From an uncultured Verrucomicrobiota bacterium (GTDB lineage: Bacteria > Verrucomicrobiota > Verrucomicrobiia > Chthoniobacterales > JACTMZ01): a stretch of 41,339 nucleotides of DNA. Positions 26,043 through 37,100 of the stretch are shown piece by piece. The DNA lies in NCBI GenBank assembly GCA_903934135.1, contig CAIZMQ010000090.1, positions 1-41,339 on the forward strand, written 5' to 3'. Below the pieces are notes generated by a model that searched no databases, had not been told where the DNA came from, and saw nothing but the letters and a program-made list of their open reading frames with translations. How positions within the stretch are numbered: the first letter of the stretch is position 1; every line of letters starts with the position of its first letter. The position numbers were made by a program, and so were the translations under genes.

Positions 26043-26480
26043 ATGCAAAAACCCGCTTTTCACGAAACCCTAGACCAATTGGTGGCCAACGATCCGCGCT
26101 ACACCCGGGAGGCTTACGGCTTCCTGCGCGAGGCCCTCGAATTCACCCAGAAGAGGCGCCGCAAATCCCGCGCCGAATCAACCCATGTCTCGGCCAACGA
26201 ACTCCTCGAGGGATTCCGCGAATATTCGCTCCAGCAATTCGGTCCGATGGGCCTGACCGTCCTCGAATATTGGGGCGTCCGCTCCACCGGCGATGTCGGC
26301 CGCATGGTTTTCAATCTCATCGAAGCCGGCGTCTTTGGCCGGGCCGAGGATGACCGCATCGAGGACTTCGAGAACGGGTTCAGCTTCGAGGAAGCTTTCG
26401 TCGAGCCGTTCCGTCCGGTCGAAAAGAAAACAGGCCGCCGCGCCCCGCGCACCCGCAAAGTCGCGCAGGAGGCCAACTAA
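26043..26480 (+). CDS. Minf_1886 family protein
   Basis: DPRYTREAYGFLREALEFTQK...HVSANELLEGFREYSLQQFGPMGLTVLEYWGVRSTGDVGRMVFNLIEAG. Confidence 0.9.
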   Translation: MQKPAFHETLDQLVANDPRYTREAYGFLREALEFTQKRRRKSRAESTHVSANELLEGFREYSLQQFGPMGLTVLEYWGVRSTGDVGRMVFNLIEAGVFGRAEDDRIEDFENGFSFEEAFVEPFRPVEKKTGRRAPRTRKVAQEAN

Positions 26481-26507
26481 CGCGGCCGGCCGCCGCGCCG
26501 CCCGCCC

Positions 26508-29081
26508 ATGCCCGAGTTCCTGCCAGCACCCGATCCGGCCGCCTCGGCGCTGGCCCGCGGTCAGACCATCACCCGTGTGCTCCCCAACGGTTTCACCGTG
26601 CTGGTCGAGCCCGACCACTCCGCCCCGGTGGCCAGCGTGCAGGTCTGGGTGCAGAGCGGCAGCATTCATGAAGGCCAGTGGCTCGGCGGCGGATTGTCCC
26701 ATTTGCTCGAGCACATGATTTTCAAGGGCACGGAAAAACGCGGCCCCAACGAGATCGCCCGCGCCGTGCAGGAGGCCGGGGGCTACGTCAATGCCTACAC
26801 CTCCTTCGACCGCACGGTCTATTGGATCGATGTGCCGGCCGACGGCACGGCCACCGCGATCGAACTTCTGGCCGACGCCACGCTCAACTCCACCTTGCCG
26901 GACGGCGAATTCGCCAAAGAACAGGAGGTGATCCGCCGCGAGTTCGCCATGGGCTTCGATGATCCCAACCGCATGAGCACCGAACTCATGCTCTCGACCG
27001 CCTTCAGCACCAGCCCCTACCGGCACCCGATCATCGGGCATCTCGAGGTCTTCAACCGCCTGACCCGCGACGACCTCACCGCCTACTACCGCGCCCGCTA
27101 CACTCCGGAGAACATGTTCCTCGTCGTGACCGGCGACGTCGACACGGTGCAAATTTTTGCCGAGGCGGAAAAATGGTTCGGTCGTGCGCCGCGGCGGGTC
27201 CAACCCCCGCTTTTCATCCCGCACGAACCACCGCAACTCGGACGCCGCGAGGCGCACGAGGAATTCGGGACCGAGCTGACGCGTTGCTCGGTCGTCTGGC
27301 ATATCCCGCCGGTCACCCACCCCGACACCGCCCCGCTCGATGTGCTGGCCACCGTTCTGGGCGGTGGCCGCAGCACGCCCCTGCACCTGGAATTGCGCGA
27401 GAAACGCAACCTCGTCCATCACATTTCCGCCTACTCCTACATGGCGGGAGAGATGGGACTCTTCGGCATCGACTTCCTTTGCCAGCCGGAGAAGCGCGCC
27501 GAGGCGGAAAGCGCAGTGCTCGACATCGTCGATCGTTACCGCGGACAAGCGGCCTCGGGCAGCGAGGTGACCAAGGCCCGGAAGAGCATCCTCGCCGACC
27601 AAATCAGCAACCTCTCCACCGCGCGGGGCCGCGCCTCGGACATCGGCGGGAGCTGGTTGCTGGCCCGCAACCCGGATCTCGGCTCCGAATACCTCGGGCA
27701 TGTCGGGCGCGTCGAGGCCGCCGACCTGCAACGCGTGGCCTGCCAATACCTGGTAGAATCGAAGGCCACCATCACCTCGCTCAATCCCAAAGGTTCCCTC
27801 GACCGCACGGTCAAGACGGCCGCGGCCCCGGGGGCGCGCCGGATCGAGCGCTTCACCCTGCCCAACGGACTGCGCGTGCTGGTCTGCGAGGACCGCAAAC
27901 TCCCGCTGGTCAACTTCGTCTCCGTCTTCCGCGGCGGCCTTCTCGCCGAAACCGCCGGGACCAATGGCGTCACCGCCCTCGCCGCCCGCACCCTGATCAA
28001 AGGCACGGCACGTCGAGACGGCGAGCAACTCAACGACGAGATCGAAGCGGTGGGCGGGCAAATCCGCGCCGATTCCGGAAACAACAGCTTCAGTGTTTCG
28101 GTCGAGGTGATGAAACCGGACCTGCGGCTCGGCATGGACATTTTGTCCGACGTGCTGGTCCACGCAACTTTCCCCGAAGAGGAAATCACCCGCGAAAAGG
28201 AAGACCAGATTGCCGCGATCACGGCCGAGGACGAGCAGATCACCACGATCGCGCGCCATGCCATGCGCCGGGCCATATTCGGGGACCATCCTTACGGGCT
28301 GCGTTCGAACGGCACCGCGGAATCGGTCGGGGCCCTGACCCGCACCCAGTTGCTCGCCTTCCGCGACACCTGCGTCACCGCAAAAAACGGCGTGCTCGCC
28401 ATTTTCGGCGACGTTTCCCTGGAGGAAGTGCGCGCCTTGACCGCCGAAATGTTCGGTCCGCTCCCCACCGGGGAATTGCTCATGACCGATCCGCCGGCCC
28501 CCGCGGCGCTGACCGCCGCGGTTGAAGTGGTGGCCAATGAACCCAAGCAACAAGCCGTGCTCATGGCCGGCTTCCGCGGGGCGGACGCCCTCAGCCCGGA
28601 CCGCGTGGCCCTGGAGTTGATCGATACGGCAAGCAGCGACATGTCTTCGCGCTTTTTCCACCGCATCCGCGAAGAACTCGGGTTGGCTTATTTTGTCGGC
28701 GCCGCACAGATGATGGGCTTTGCCCCGGGCATCTTCACCTTCTACCTCGGCACCGATCCGGCCAAGGTCGACCTCGTGCGGAAAAATTTCGACGAAGAAA
28801 TCGCCTCGCTGGCCGAAGACGGCCTGACCGAAGCTGAATTGCTTCGCGCCAAGAAAAAGCTCATCGGCGGCGAAGCCATCCGCAACCAGTCGCTCGAGGC
28901 CTTCGCCCACATCGTGGCGGTGGACGAGTTGTATGGGCTCGGAGCCGACCACCACGCGCAGCGCACGACGGAGATCAACGCGGCCACGCTCGGGCAGGTG
29001 CGTGACGTGGCGCGGAAGTATTTCCGCGAAGCGTTCCGCGCGACGGTTTTGGTCACCCCCCAAGCCGCCGCCACGGAGTAG
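26508..29081 (+). CDS. M16-family zinc metallopeptidase, two M16 modules
   Basis: HLLEHMIFKGTEKR (HxxEH) in the N-terminal half; second module from RIERFTLPNGLRVLVCED. Confidence 0.95.
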   Translation: MPEFLPAPDPAASALARGQTITRVLPNGFTVLVEPDHSAPVASVQVWVQSGSIHEGQWLGGGLSHLLEHMIFKGTEKRGPNEIARAVQEAGGYVNAYTSFDRTVYWIDVPADGTATAIELLADATLNSTLPDGEFAKEQEVIRREFAMGFDDPNRMSTELMLSTAFSTSPYRHPIIGHLEVFNRLTRDDLTAYYRARYTPENMFLVVTGDVDTVQIFAEAEKWFGRAPRRVQPPLFIPHEPPQLGRREAHEEFGTELTRCSVVWHIPPVTHPDTAPLDVLATVLGGGRSTPLHLELREKRNLVHHISAYSYMAGEMGLFGIDFLCQPEKRAEAESAVLDIVDRYRGQAASGSEVTKARKSILADQISNLSTARGRASDIGGSWLLARNPDLGSEYLGHVGRVEAADLQRVACQYLVESKATITSLNPKGSLDRTVKTAAAPGARRIERFTLPNGLRVLVCEDRKLPLVNFVSVFRGGLLAETAGTNGVTALAARTLIKGTARRDGEQLNDEIEAVGGQIRADSGNNSFSVSVEVMKPDLRLGMDILSDVLVHATFPEEEITREKEDQIAAITAEDEQITTIARHAMRRAIFGDHPYGLRSNGTAESVGALTRTQLLAFRDTCVTAKNGVLAIFGDVSLEEVRALTAEMFGPLPTGELLMTDPPAPAALTAAVEVVANEPKQQAVLMAGFRGADALSPDRVALELIDTASSDMSSRFFHRIREELGLAYFVGAAQMMGFAPGIFTFYLGTDPAKVDLVRKNFDEEIASLAEDGLTEAELLRAKKKLIGGEAIRNQSLEAFAHIVAVDELYGLGADHHAQRTTEINAATLGQVRDVARKYFREAFRATVLVTPQAAATE

Positions 29082-29150
29082 GCTTGTCGCGGCGGTCTTG
29101 GCCCGGCCGCGGCAATTGCATTCGGCCCCGGCCGGGGGTAGAAACCAACC

Positions 29151-29546
29151 ATGGCTGAAGTCCAAAATACCCAACAATCCGGCGAGATGACCCGCCGCTT
29201 CATCGAATTCGTTCTCATGCAGGCGCAGCAGATTGCGCTCATGCTCGGGCAAATTCCCGGCCCCGACGGCAAGCCGATGGATCCGAACCTTCCCGTGGCC
29301 CGCATCTTCATCGACCAACTCGAAATGATCCGCGAGAAAACGCGGGGGAACCTGAGCAAGGAAGAAGAAGATATGCTGACCAAGGTGCTGGCCGATTTGC
29401 AGCTGGCTTTCGTCGAGGCGGGTCATCAGGCGGCCGGCCCCGCACCGGCAGTCACCGCGGCGGAGGAAAAGTCCGGCGCACCCGTCTCCGATACCCCGCC
29501 GGACGAGGACGACGGAAAAAAGAAGTTCAGCAAAAGCTACGGTTGA
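29151..29546 (+). CDS. DUF1844 family protein
   Basis: FIEFVLMQAQQIALMLGQIPGPDGKPMDPNLPVARIFIDQLEMI. Confidence 0.88.
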   Translation: MAEVQNTQQSGEMTRRFIEFVLMQAQQIALMLGQIPGPDGKPMDPNLPVARIFIDQLEMIREKTRGNLSKEEEDMLTKVLADLQLAFVEAGHQAAGPAPAVTAAEEKSGAPVSDTPPDEDDGKKKFSKSYG

Positions 29547-29579
29547 TCGCCGCCGCTCGGCCGCGCACTATCTGGCCTC

Positions 29580-29906
29580 ATGGAAATCACCGATTCGGTT
29601 TTGCACGGAACCCCTTTGCTCGCCCTCCGCGGGCGCCTCGACGGCACCGCCGCTCCGGCGGTCGAAGAAAAAGTCACCATCCTCCTGGCCTCCGGCGCGA
29701 CGCGTTTGGTCTTCGATTGTTCCGGTATCGAGTACGCGAGCAGTGCGGGCCTGCGCGTCTTCCTCTCGGCGGCGAAGAAACTAAAGACCGCCGGGGGCCG
29801 TTGCGGCTTTGCCGCGCTGACCCCTCCGCTGCGCGAAATTTTCAACATTTCCGGTTTTCTCGATGTGCTCGAGATCCATGACACCGTGGAGTCGGCTGCC
29901 GCCTGA
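29580..29906 (+). CDS. STAS-domain protein (anti-sigma-factor antagonist type)
   Basis: LRGRLDGTAAPAVEEKV, LVFDCSGIEYASSAGLRVFLSAAKKLK. Confidence 0.9.
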   Translation: MEITDSVLHGTPLLALRGRLDGTAAPAVEEKVTILLASGATRLVFDCSGIEYASSAGLRVFLSAAKKLKTAGGRCGFAALTPPLREIFNISGFLDVLEIHDTVESAAA

Positions 29907-29910
29907 AGCC

Positions 29911-30576
29911 ATGACCCAACTGACTTTCACCGAAGAAATCGTCCTTCTGGCCCTCGACGACAAAAGCGGGGCGCAGCTGCACCTGCCGGTCACCGCGCTG
30001 GGCTACGGGTTGGCCGGGGCCGTGCTGGCCGATCTTGCGGTGGCCGGAAAAATCGATACCGATCCCGAGCGCGTCACCGTTTTGGATCCATCGCCCACCG
30101 GCGACCCCCTGCTCGACCCCTGGCTCGCCTTGATCAGCGCGGAGACCACCGCGCATCCCGTGGCCTACTGGCTTTCCGTTTTCTCGGACCGGCGGACGGA
30201 GATCGAGCAGCCCGCTCTGGACCGTCTCATGACCCGGGGCATCCTGCGCCGGGAGGACAAAAAAATCCTCTGGGTCATCGGTCTCCGGCGCTACCCCACG
30301 GTGGACGGGCACGAGCGCACCGAGGTACGCACGCGGCTTGGGCAACTCATCCTCGGGGAAGACCTGCCCGACCCGCGCGACGCCATACTCATCAGCCTCT
30401 TGCATGGATGCCGTTTGACCGACCACATTTTCGACGGACCGGAGTTTGCGGCCCGCGAACAACGTCTGGCCACGCTGGCCAAGATGGATTTGGTCGGCCG
30501 CGAAGTGGCAACGGCCACGACCGAGGCGATCGTTGCGCTGACCGCCGCAATGAATGCGTCAGTGCCGCACATGTAG
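29911..30576 (+). CDS. GOLPH3/VPS74 (GPP34) family protein
   Basis: MTQLTFTEEIVLLALDDKSG...GYGLAGAVLADLAVAGKI...DRLMTRGILRREDKKILW...RDAILISLLHGCRLTDHIF. Confidence 0.85.
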   Translation: MTQLTFTEEIVLLALDDKSGAQLHLPVTALGYGLAGAVLADLAVAGKIDTDPERVTVLDPSPTGDPLLDPWLALISAETTAHPVAYWLSVFSDRRTEIEQPALDRLMTRGILRREDKKILWVIGLRRYPTVDGHERTEVRTRLGQLILGEDLPDPRDAILISLLHGCRLTDHIFDGPEFAAREQRLATLAKMDLVGREVATATTEAIVALTAAMNASVPHM

Positions 30577-30626
30577 AGACCGCCCGGCGGCTCACCTTAG
30601 TGCACGCCCTCGCGGCGCCCCCCTAC

Positions 30627-30660
30627 AAAAAAACCGGCGGCCTCTTGCGAAGCCGCCGGT
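30627..30660 (-). terminator. Intrinsic terminator of the SWIB gene
   Basis: Perfect stem accggcggc/gccgccggt with A7 on the plus-strand 5' side. Confidence 0.85.
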
Positions 30661-30681
30661 TGGTGAAGGATAACCGGGAGG

Positions 30682-31017
30682 TTATTTGAGGTGCTTGGAG
30701 ACGTGCTTGGTCATCTCGAACATGCTGACGAGTTTTTTGCCTCCGAAGATGACCTTCAGATTGTCGTCGGCGTGGATCATCGTCTTTTTGACTTTGTCCT
30801 GCAGTTTGTTCTTCTTGATGTAGTCCCAGAGCCTTTTCGTCATTTGTCCGCGGGCAGCGGGCTTGGCGCCAACAATGGCGGCGAGAGCGGCGGAAGGCGT
30901 CACCGGCTTCATGAGCGCGGGATTGGCTTTCCGTTTTTTCTTCACCACTTTTTTCTTGGCGACTTTTTTGACGGTTTTCTTGGCTGGTTTTTTCTTGGTT
31001 GGTTTTTTCTTGGCCAT
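30682..31017 (-). CDS. SWIB/MDM2 domain protein with Lys-rich histone-H1-like N-terminus
   Basis: MAKKKPTKKKPAKKTVKKVAKKKVVKKKRK then GQMTKRLWDYIKKNKLQDKVKKTMIHADDNLKVIFGGKKLVSMFEMTKHVSKHL. Confidence 0.93.
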   Translation of the reverse strand: MAKKKPTKKKPAKKTVKKVAKKKVVKKKRKANPALMKPVTPSAALAAIVGAKPAARGQMTKRLWDYIKKNKLQDKVKKTMIHADDNLKVIFGGKKLVSMFEMTKHVSKHLK

Positions 31018-31190
31018 AACAACCCGTTGTGTTGACAGATTCCCTTAGGGTCTGCAACCACAATTTATAGGGGTGCACCAAGGTAGGTCGCGCCATCCAT
31101 GCGCGATTCGAGAAGGAAATCGCGATGGGGGAGGTTGCGTGGTGCGGCCCGAGGTAGCCAGCGGGCCCTACCCGGGGGGGTGGCGAGGAG

Positions 31191-34100
31191 TCAGGGTGCC
31201 AGCTCGACTTGGACGCGGTAGAAGCGCCCACCGGTCGAGCCGAGGCCGGTTTCCGTCACGGTCTTGGTCGTGTCGTCGCCGGTCACGGGGTTGGCTTGGC
31301 CGTCCGCGATTTGGGTCACAGCGGTCCAATCATCACCGGAGGTGAGATGGGTGCGGGCCATGACCGTGTAGACGCGACCGGCCACGGTCGGGAATTGGAC
31401 GCGGAAGGTATCGCCGGTCGACTCGACGGCAAGGGCCGGGAAGCCGCTGGCGGCATTCATCGGATTCGAACCAACAATGTATTCCTCGCGGTCCGTCAGA
31501 CCATCGCGGTCAAAGTCGCCGGTGCCATCGCGGTCGAGATTGCCGAAGTTCTCCAATTCCCAGACATCGGGCAGGCCGTCGTCGTCGCGGTCGGGGTGCG
31601 TGCTGCCGCCGTCATCGAAGCCGAGGGTGACGAGGTGCGGGCCGGCGCCGGTGAGTTCGACTTCGACCTGGTGCGTTTGCGCTTGGTTGCGACGCTGCAC
31701 AGTAGTGGTCGCGGCAGTGTCGACGGCCGCGGTGTTGATCTGCGGGGCCTCGACCCAGGCGCGGACCACTTCGCTGCCGCTGGCGTTGGCCACGCTGACG
31801 CGAGTGCTGTTTTCGACCACTTCAGTGGTGAGGCCTTCGTGGCCGTGGAGCATGAGGTCAAGGAGGTTCGGCGAGAGGCCGAAGCGGATGGAGAGTTTGG
31901 AGGGACCGCTCAGCGTGTAGGACGCGGCGAGTTCGCCTTGCGTGGCGGACGTCAGGACGATGGTCTTGCTCACGCCGTCGGTGCTGAAGGTCCAGCCTTT
32001 GGCGCCCCCGGGGGCCGCACTGACGGCATAGTCGGCATTGACACCCGCGCTGCTCCCGGTCGAACCGGTGAGCGAATACCAATCCTTGAAGCCGCTGGTG
32101 CGGTAAGCCGTTTCGTTGCTCAAGCCTTCGTCCTCGGTATCCGTGTTGCCGTAAGAGGCGAAGTTACCCGCCACCTGCCAAATCTTGCCGGTGCCGTCGC
32201 GCAGCCAGGCCGCGGTCATGCGGCCGCCCTTCTTCTCGAAGACAGCGAAGACACGGCTGTTGAAGAGGAGGTATTCATTCTGTCCGTCGAGATCGACGTC
32301 CTCCTCCACCGCCTCGTGGGTGCCGGCGGCGGCCGACGCGTTCCACTGCTCGACGCGCGCGTAGACTTTGGCAAAGCGGGCTTGGCCTTGGGTGTTCCGG
32401 GCGAAGGGGGCCAGCGATTGGTTCTCGAGCGACGCGGGGTTGATGTAATCGCCGGTGCTGAATTTGCTCAGGTCGTTGGCTTGGCCCGCATTCGGCAGGT
32501 AGAACGCGGTTTGGAACATGGCGCCTCCGATGACCGCGCGGGCCACGTCCTGCAGGTGGCCGGAGGTGGCGGTCTTGGCGGCATTCCATGCCGCATTGGC
32601 ATGGCCGTCGCCGCCGACCCGGCCGAAGGCGCTGTCCGCGGTGAAGGTCTGGGTCTTCAGCTTGTTGAACCAATTGTCATAATTTTCCCGGGTGGCCCAG
32701 TCGACCCAGTCTTTGGCCGTCTGGCGCAAGTCGCGGCCGGTGCCCTGATCGACCGTGCCCCAAGTTCCGACAAGTTGCCCGTTGTCTTGCCGCGGGTATT
32801 GGATCTGACCCGCGACGATCTGCCCGGCGGTGACGAGGCGGACCCAAGGACGGCTGGCCAGCCAGCGGACGTTGGCGTCATAGCTGGTGGCTTTGGCGTC
32901 GCTGGAGAACTCATCGAAGTCGCGCCAGAGGACAACGACTTGGTCCTGCGTGCCGCTGCGGGAGCGGCGGGAGAGGAGTTGGCGGACGGGCAATGGCGTG
33001 CCCTCGTCGAGCGTGCTGTTTAGGTAATCGCTGGCCACGTCATGAATGGGGAAAATTTTCAGCCCATTGACTTCATTGAGGCGGTACCCCGAGGTGCTCA
33101 AAGCGTTGCTCCGGCCGAACCACTTGACGAAGTGACGCATTTGGTCGGCGAAGGTGTAGCCGTAGCCCATGCCCTGGATCATGGTCAGGGTCTCGTCGTC
33201 GAGGACGCGCTCAGCCGGCCAGAAGATGCTGCGCGAGGCGGCCGGCTGGTTGTCGCCGTAAATGGTATCGAGGAATTTTTCCGCAACCTCTTTGTTCGCG
33301 AGGTTGAACTCGGGGAGGAAATATTTCGGCACGTGGTCGGCGAAGGTCGAGCCGACGAGGGAAACTTTCCCTGCACCGACCAGTGCCTTGACCGCGCGGT
33401 TGAAGCTGGGTCCGTCGTTGTTCGGCCACGGGCCGGCATTCGGGTTCTTGGCCCATTGGAGCGCGGAAGCGAGCGTCGGGGTGATGTGGAGGGTGAGTGG
33501 CGCGTTGTAGGCCTCGTGAGTCTCGAGCAGGCGGGAGTAACCGACGGCGGGGGTGCCGCGGCGAACCCAGGTCTGCGCGGTCTCGGCCCGGTCGATAGCT
33601 TGGTTGCCGTGGGCGAGAAGCATGACTTTGGCGTTCCTGTTGCGGTCGTTGCTTCCGCTCCGGCCGAAGAAGCTGGAGAGCTTGCCGTTGAGGCGGATGT
33701 TGTCCTGATCCCGCCAGAAATCGGAGGCCAGCCAGTCGTCGTAGATGGTGTCGCGGATGTCGTTGCGGCCCGGAATGTCCCCGCTGCCGCTGCCGATAGT
33801 GTTCGGCATGGTGCTGAAGACTTGGAAGTTGAGCGTGTCCGGATTGCCGCCCCAGCCGGCATCGATGAGGTGCTGCCGGTCGACGGAAATCTCGACCGCA
33901 TCATAGCGACTGGACCAGGCGATGCGGTCGAGTCCGGTGCCGAAGCCGCGCGAAATAACGCCGAAGCTGGCCGGGTTCTGGAACTGGTCGATCGTGTTAT
34001 TGCCGCGGTTGGTGTCGATGAAGATCGAGCCGAAGTCTTGGCCATAGGCCGCGACGACCGCCTCCCAGCGCATGTCGGTGGCGATGTCGACCTCGTTGGG

Positions 34101-37100
34101 AATGGCGCGCTCGCCGACGGCGGGGCTGCCCATGTCGATGACGATGTAGGCAGCGACCTGGCCCTGCCAAGCATTCGGCGCGAGGTCCATGAAGTCGACG
34201 CGGAAGTAAACACGTCCGTCGGCGGCGCCGCCATCGCGGAAACTGAAGGCGACGGTGTCGCGCGAGCTGTCGCTGGCATTGGTGCGGTAGACATCGGCGC
34301 CCTGGCTGCCGCCTTCATTGTATTCATCGAGCACGAGCAGATCTTCGTGCGTCCAATCGGTGAAGCTGCCGATGGTGATGGCCCCCTCGCCCGCCCCGCC
34401 TCCGCCGCCAGTGTTGGACTGGTTCGGTTGCGTGCCGTTGGCAAGTTCGGAGGCGTTGTCGAGGTCGTCGTTGTCGGGATCGCCCGCCGGACCGTTGTTG
34501 ATGTTGCCGGGGCCGCCGTCGCGGAAGCTGTAAGTGCCGTTGTCGAGCGGATCAAGGCCGTGGTTGACCTCCCAGCCGTCGGGCAGTCCGTCACCGTCCG
34601 TGTCAGTGCGCAACGGATCGGTCTCGCTAATGACGATTTTCGGCCAACCGTCGGTCTGCGCGGTGCCGTTGCCGCCGGGCGCGTAGGCGGCGAACAGCGC
34701 GGTGTAATTGATCGCCCGCGAGGCGGCGGCGCCGAGGCGGAATTGCGGGTTGGCCGACAGGAGCAATTCGGTGAGCGTTCCGTCCTCAGCCTTGAGGAAG
34801 ATTTCGGTGCGACCGTTGAAATTCTGATCCTCGCCGGTGCCGTCGTTCAGCCCGTCACCATCGGAGTCGGTTTTGGCGGAAGTGGTCTCCTGCCAAGTCT
34901 CAAAAGACTCGATTGTGTTGTTGGGCCAGTCGCCGAGATTCGGGCGGTTCGCGCTGTCGGTGTATTGGTTGATCGTGGCGGCAAGTTGCAGTGGTTTGCC
35001 GTCTCCGTCGGTCCAACCGTTGCGGTTGGCATCCTCGACGCCATCGGAGAGACCGTCACCGTCGGTGTCGCGATTGAGCGGATCAGTCACCGAGCCGGCC
35101 GCTTGGCGGGCGCGGTCGTCGCCTTGGCTCTGCGAGCCGACGCCGGGCACCGCCGGATGGTTCTGCACCACGGCATAAAGCGGGGGATCCAGGTCGCCGA
35201 TGAAGTTGGGGGACCCATCGCCGTTGCTGTCGGCCGTCAAATCGGTCGGCGGCGAGGACGCCGTGCGCCAGCCGACCTCGAGAGCGTCAGGCAAGCCGTC
35301 GCTGTCGCTGTCGGGGCTGGTCGGAAGCGAGCGGCCGGTGGCGAAGTAGGTGTGGACGTCGCCGTTGCTCCACGTCTCGGCGTTTCCGGGCGGGAGCGCC
35401 TTGCGGTTGCTCTCGTCGATGTTGACCAATCCGTCGTTGTCGTCATCGCGGTCGTCGAAGCCGGAAGGCTCGACGATTTGGCGCAGGACGACGGAAGCAT
35501 TGCGCGACGTTCTGGTGACAACGCCGTCAAGCGGTGCTTCGGCTTCGATGACGTAGCTGCCGGGTGCGGTGATGTTCCACGTGTAGCTCCAAAGCCTGAT
35601 GTTGCCGTTTGTTTCGGATACGGGGTCTCCGCTGACGGCGATGCCGGTCAGCGCCGGTGCGTCGGTCACCCCGGAGTCGGTCTCCACTTGGACCACGTAG
35701 GCCATGGCATCGGGACCCGGACCGTCGGGAAGAATGAGTTCCGTCGGACGGCCGTCGGGGCCGACCACGGTCGGGCGGGTGATACGGAGGAAGGGTTTGT
35801 CGCTCGCGTTGACGGTGACGCGCCGGATGGCCGTGAAGGTGCGGTTGGTGTCGCCCGGATCGCGATAGACGACGCGGAACTCCTGCTGGGGCACGGCGGA
35901 GTTGTAAAGATTCGGCAAAGGGATAGAGAGCTGGTGAAAGGCGCTGCCGGGACCGAAGCTGCCGTAGTCGATGGACCAACTGTCGCGGTCCTGCGCATTG
36001 CCCTCGGCCAGGAACGTGAACCGCGCCATCATCTGCTCCGGCGTGATGGAGACATTGCTCCATGTCTTGGGGAACCAAACGCGCATGATGTAGTTGTCGT
36101 CGACCTCGTCGCCGTCATTGGCCGGGAAGGCGACAAGGAGGCGCTCCGCGTTGCCCAGGGTCTGGACGCTGCGGGTGATCTCGCGCACGTGGGCCGCGGC
36201 CGCCCCGAGGCTGAGATCGCGGGACGAGGAGGCCTCGAGGAGGCGGACTTTGATCGTCGCTGCACCGGAAACCGGGATGTTGTTGTAGGTGAACCGCCAC
36301 TCTTTCTGGTGGGGACTGTCGATCGACAGGCTGGGTGTCACCTCGATGGCCCGGGCCCAGGTCGGATTCAGGGTCGTGTCATAGCTTCCGTTGCCGTTGA
36401 GATCGGTGAAAGTTTCACCCTCGTTCCAAACGCCGTTGTTGTTGGCGTCGACAAAGGGCTCGAAGCCGGCTCCGTTTCCGTTCTGCCGGCGCGTGACTGC
36501 ATCGTCGTTGTCGGTCTCGGAGTCGGCGATGGAATACCAGACTTCCTCGACGGTCATGTCGGTGCGGACCACCATTTCGTAGCCGGATCCACCAACCGTT
36601 TCGCCGTTGGTGGCGGGGAAAGCCAGTTCGCCATCGGGCGTCTTTGCGTCATAGTAAAACGTCTGGACAAAGGTGTTGTAGAGCGCGGCTTCGTTATGGC
36701 TGGCATCGAGCGCCGGTTTGCCAGTCGTGGGATAGGCGTTGCGCTTGAGGAAGGCGCGGGCGCGCAGGACGTGGAAGCCCTCGCTCAGGCCGGTCTGCAT
36801 GGCGAAGGGCCATTGGTCGTAGGATTTGTCGACCTGCGGTGTGCGTGCGTAGTCGTTGTGCGGGAAAAATTGGACGGTTTCCGGATTGAAATCGGCCACA
36901 CGAAAGGTGGTCATCATCATTTTCTTGTAGGCGACCGAACCCGCGTCGCCCGGCCACCAGGCGGGGGCACCGGTACCCTCGTTTTTGCAGAAACCGATCT
37001 TGTAGGTGAACTTCGTGCCGGCCGGCGGCTTGGGAATACTGGCTGAACCCCACCAGTCGTCGGTGCTTTGGTTGTGACGGAAGTTGAGTTCGGCCGATTT

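Noticed and set aside
26178-29426. 1082-aa minus-strand ORF
   Set aside because: Antisense to the M16 peptidase, Minf_1886 and DUF1844 genes; composition (His/Arg/Gly-rich) is typical of a shadow frame.
33042-37046. 1334-aa plus-strand ORF
   Set aside because: Lies wholly antisense to the GH13/GH57 gene, which has recognisable motifs; the antisense translation is Val/Gly/Asp-rich with no family signature, a known GC artefact.
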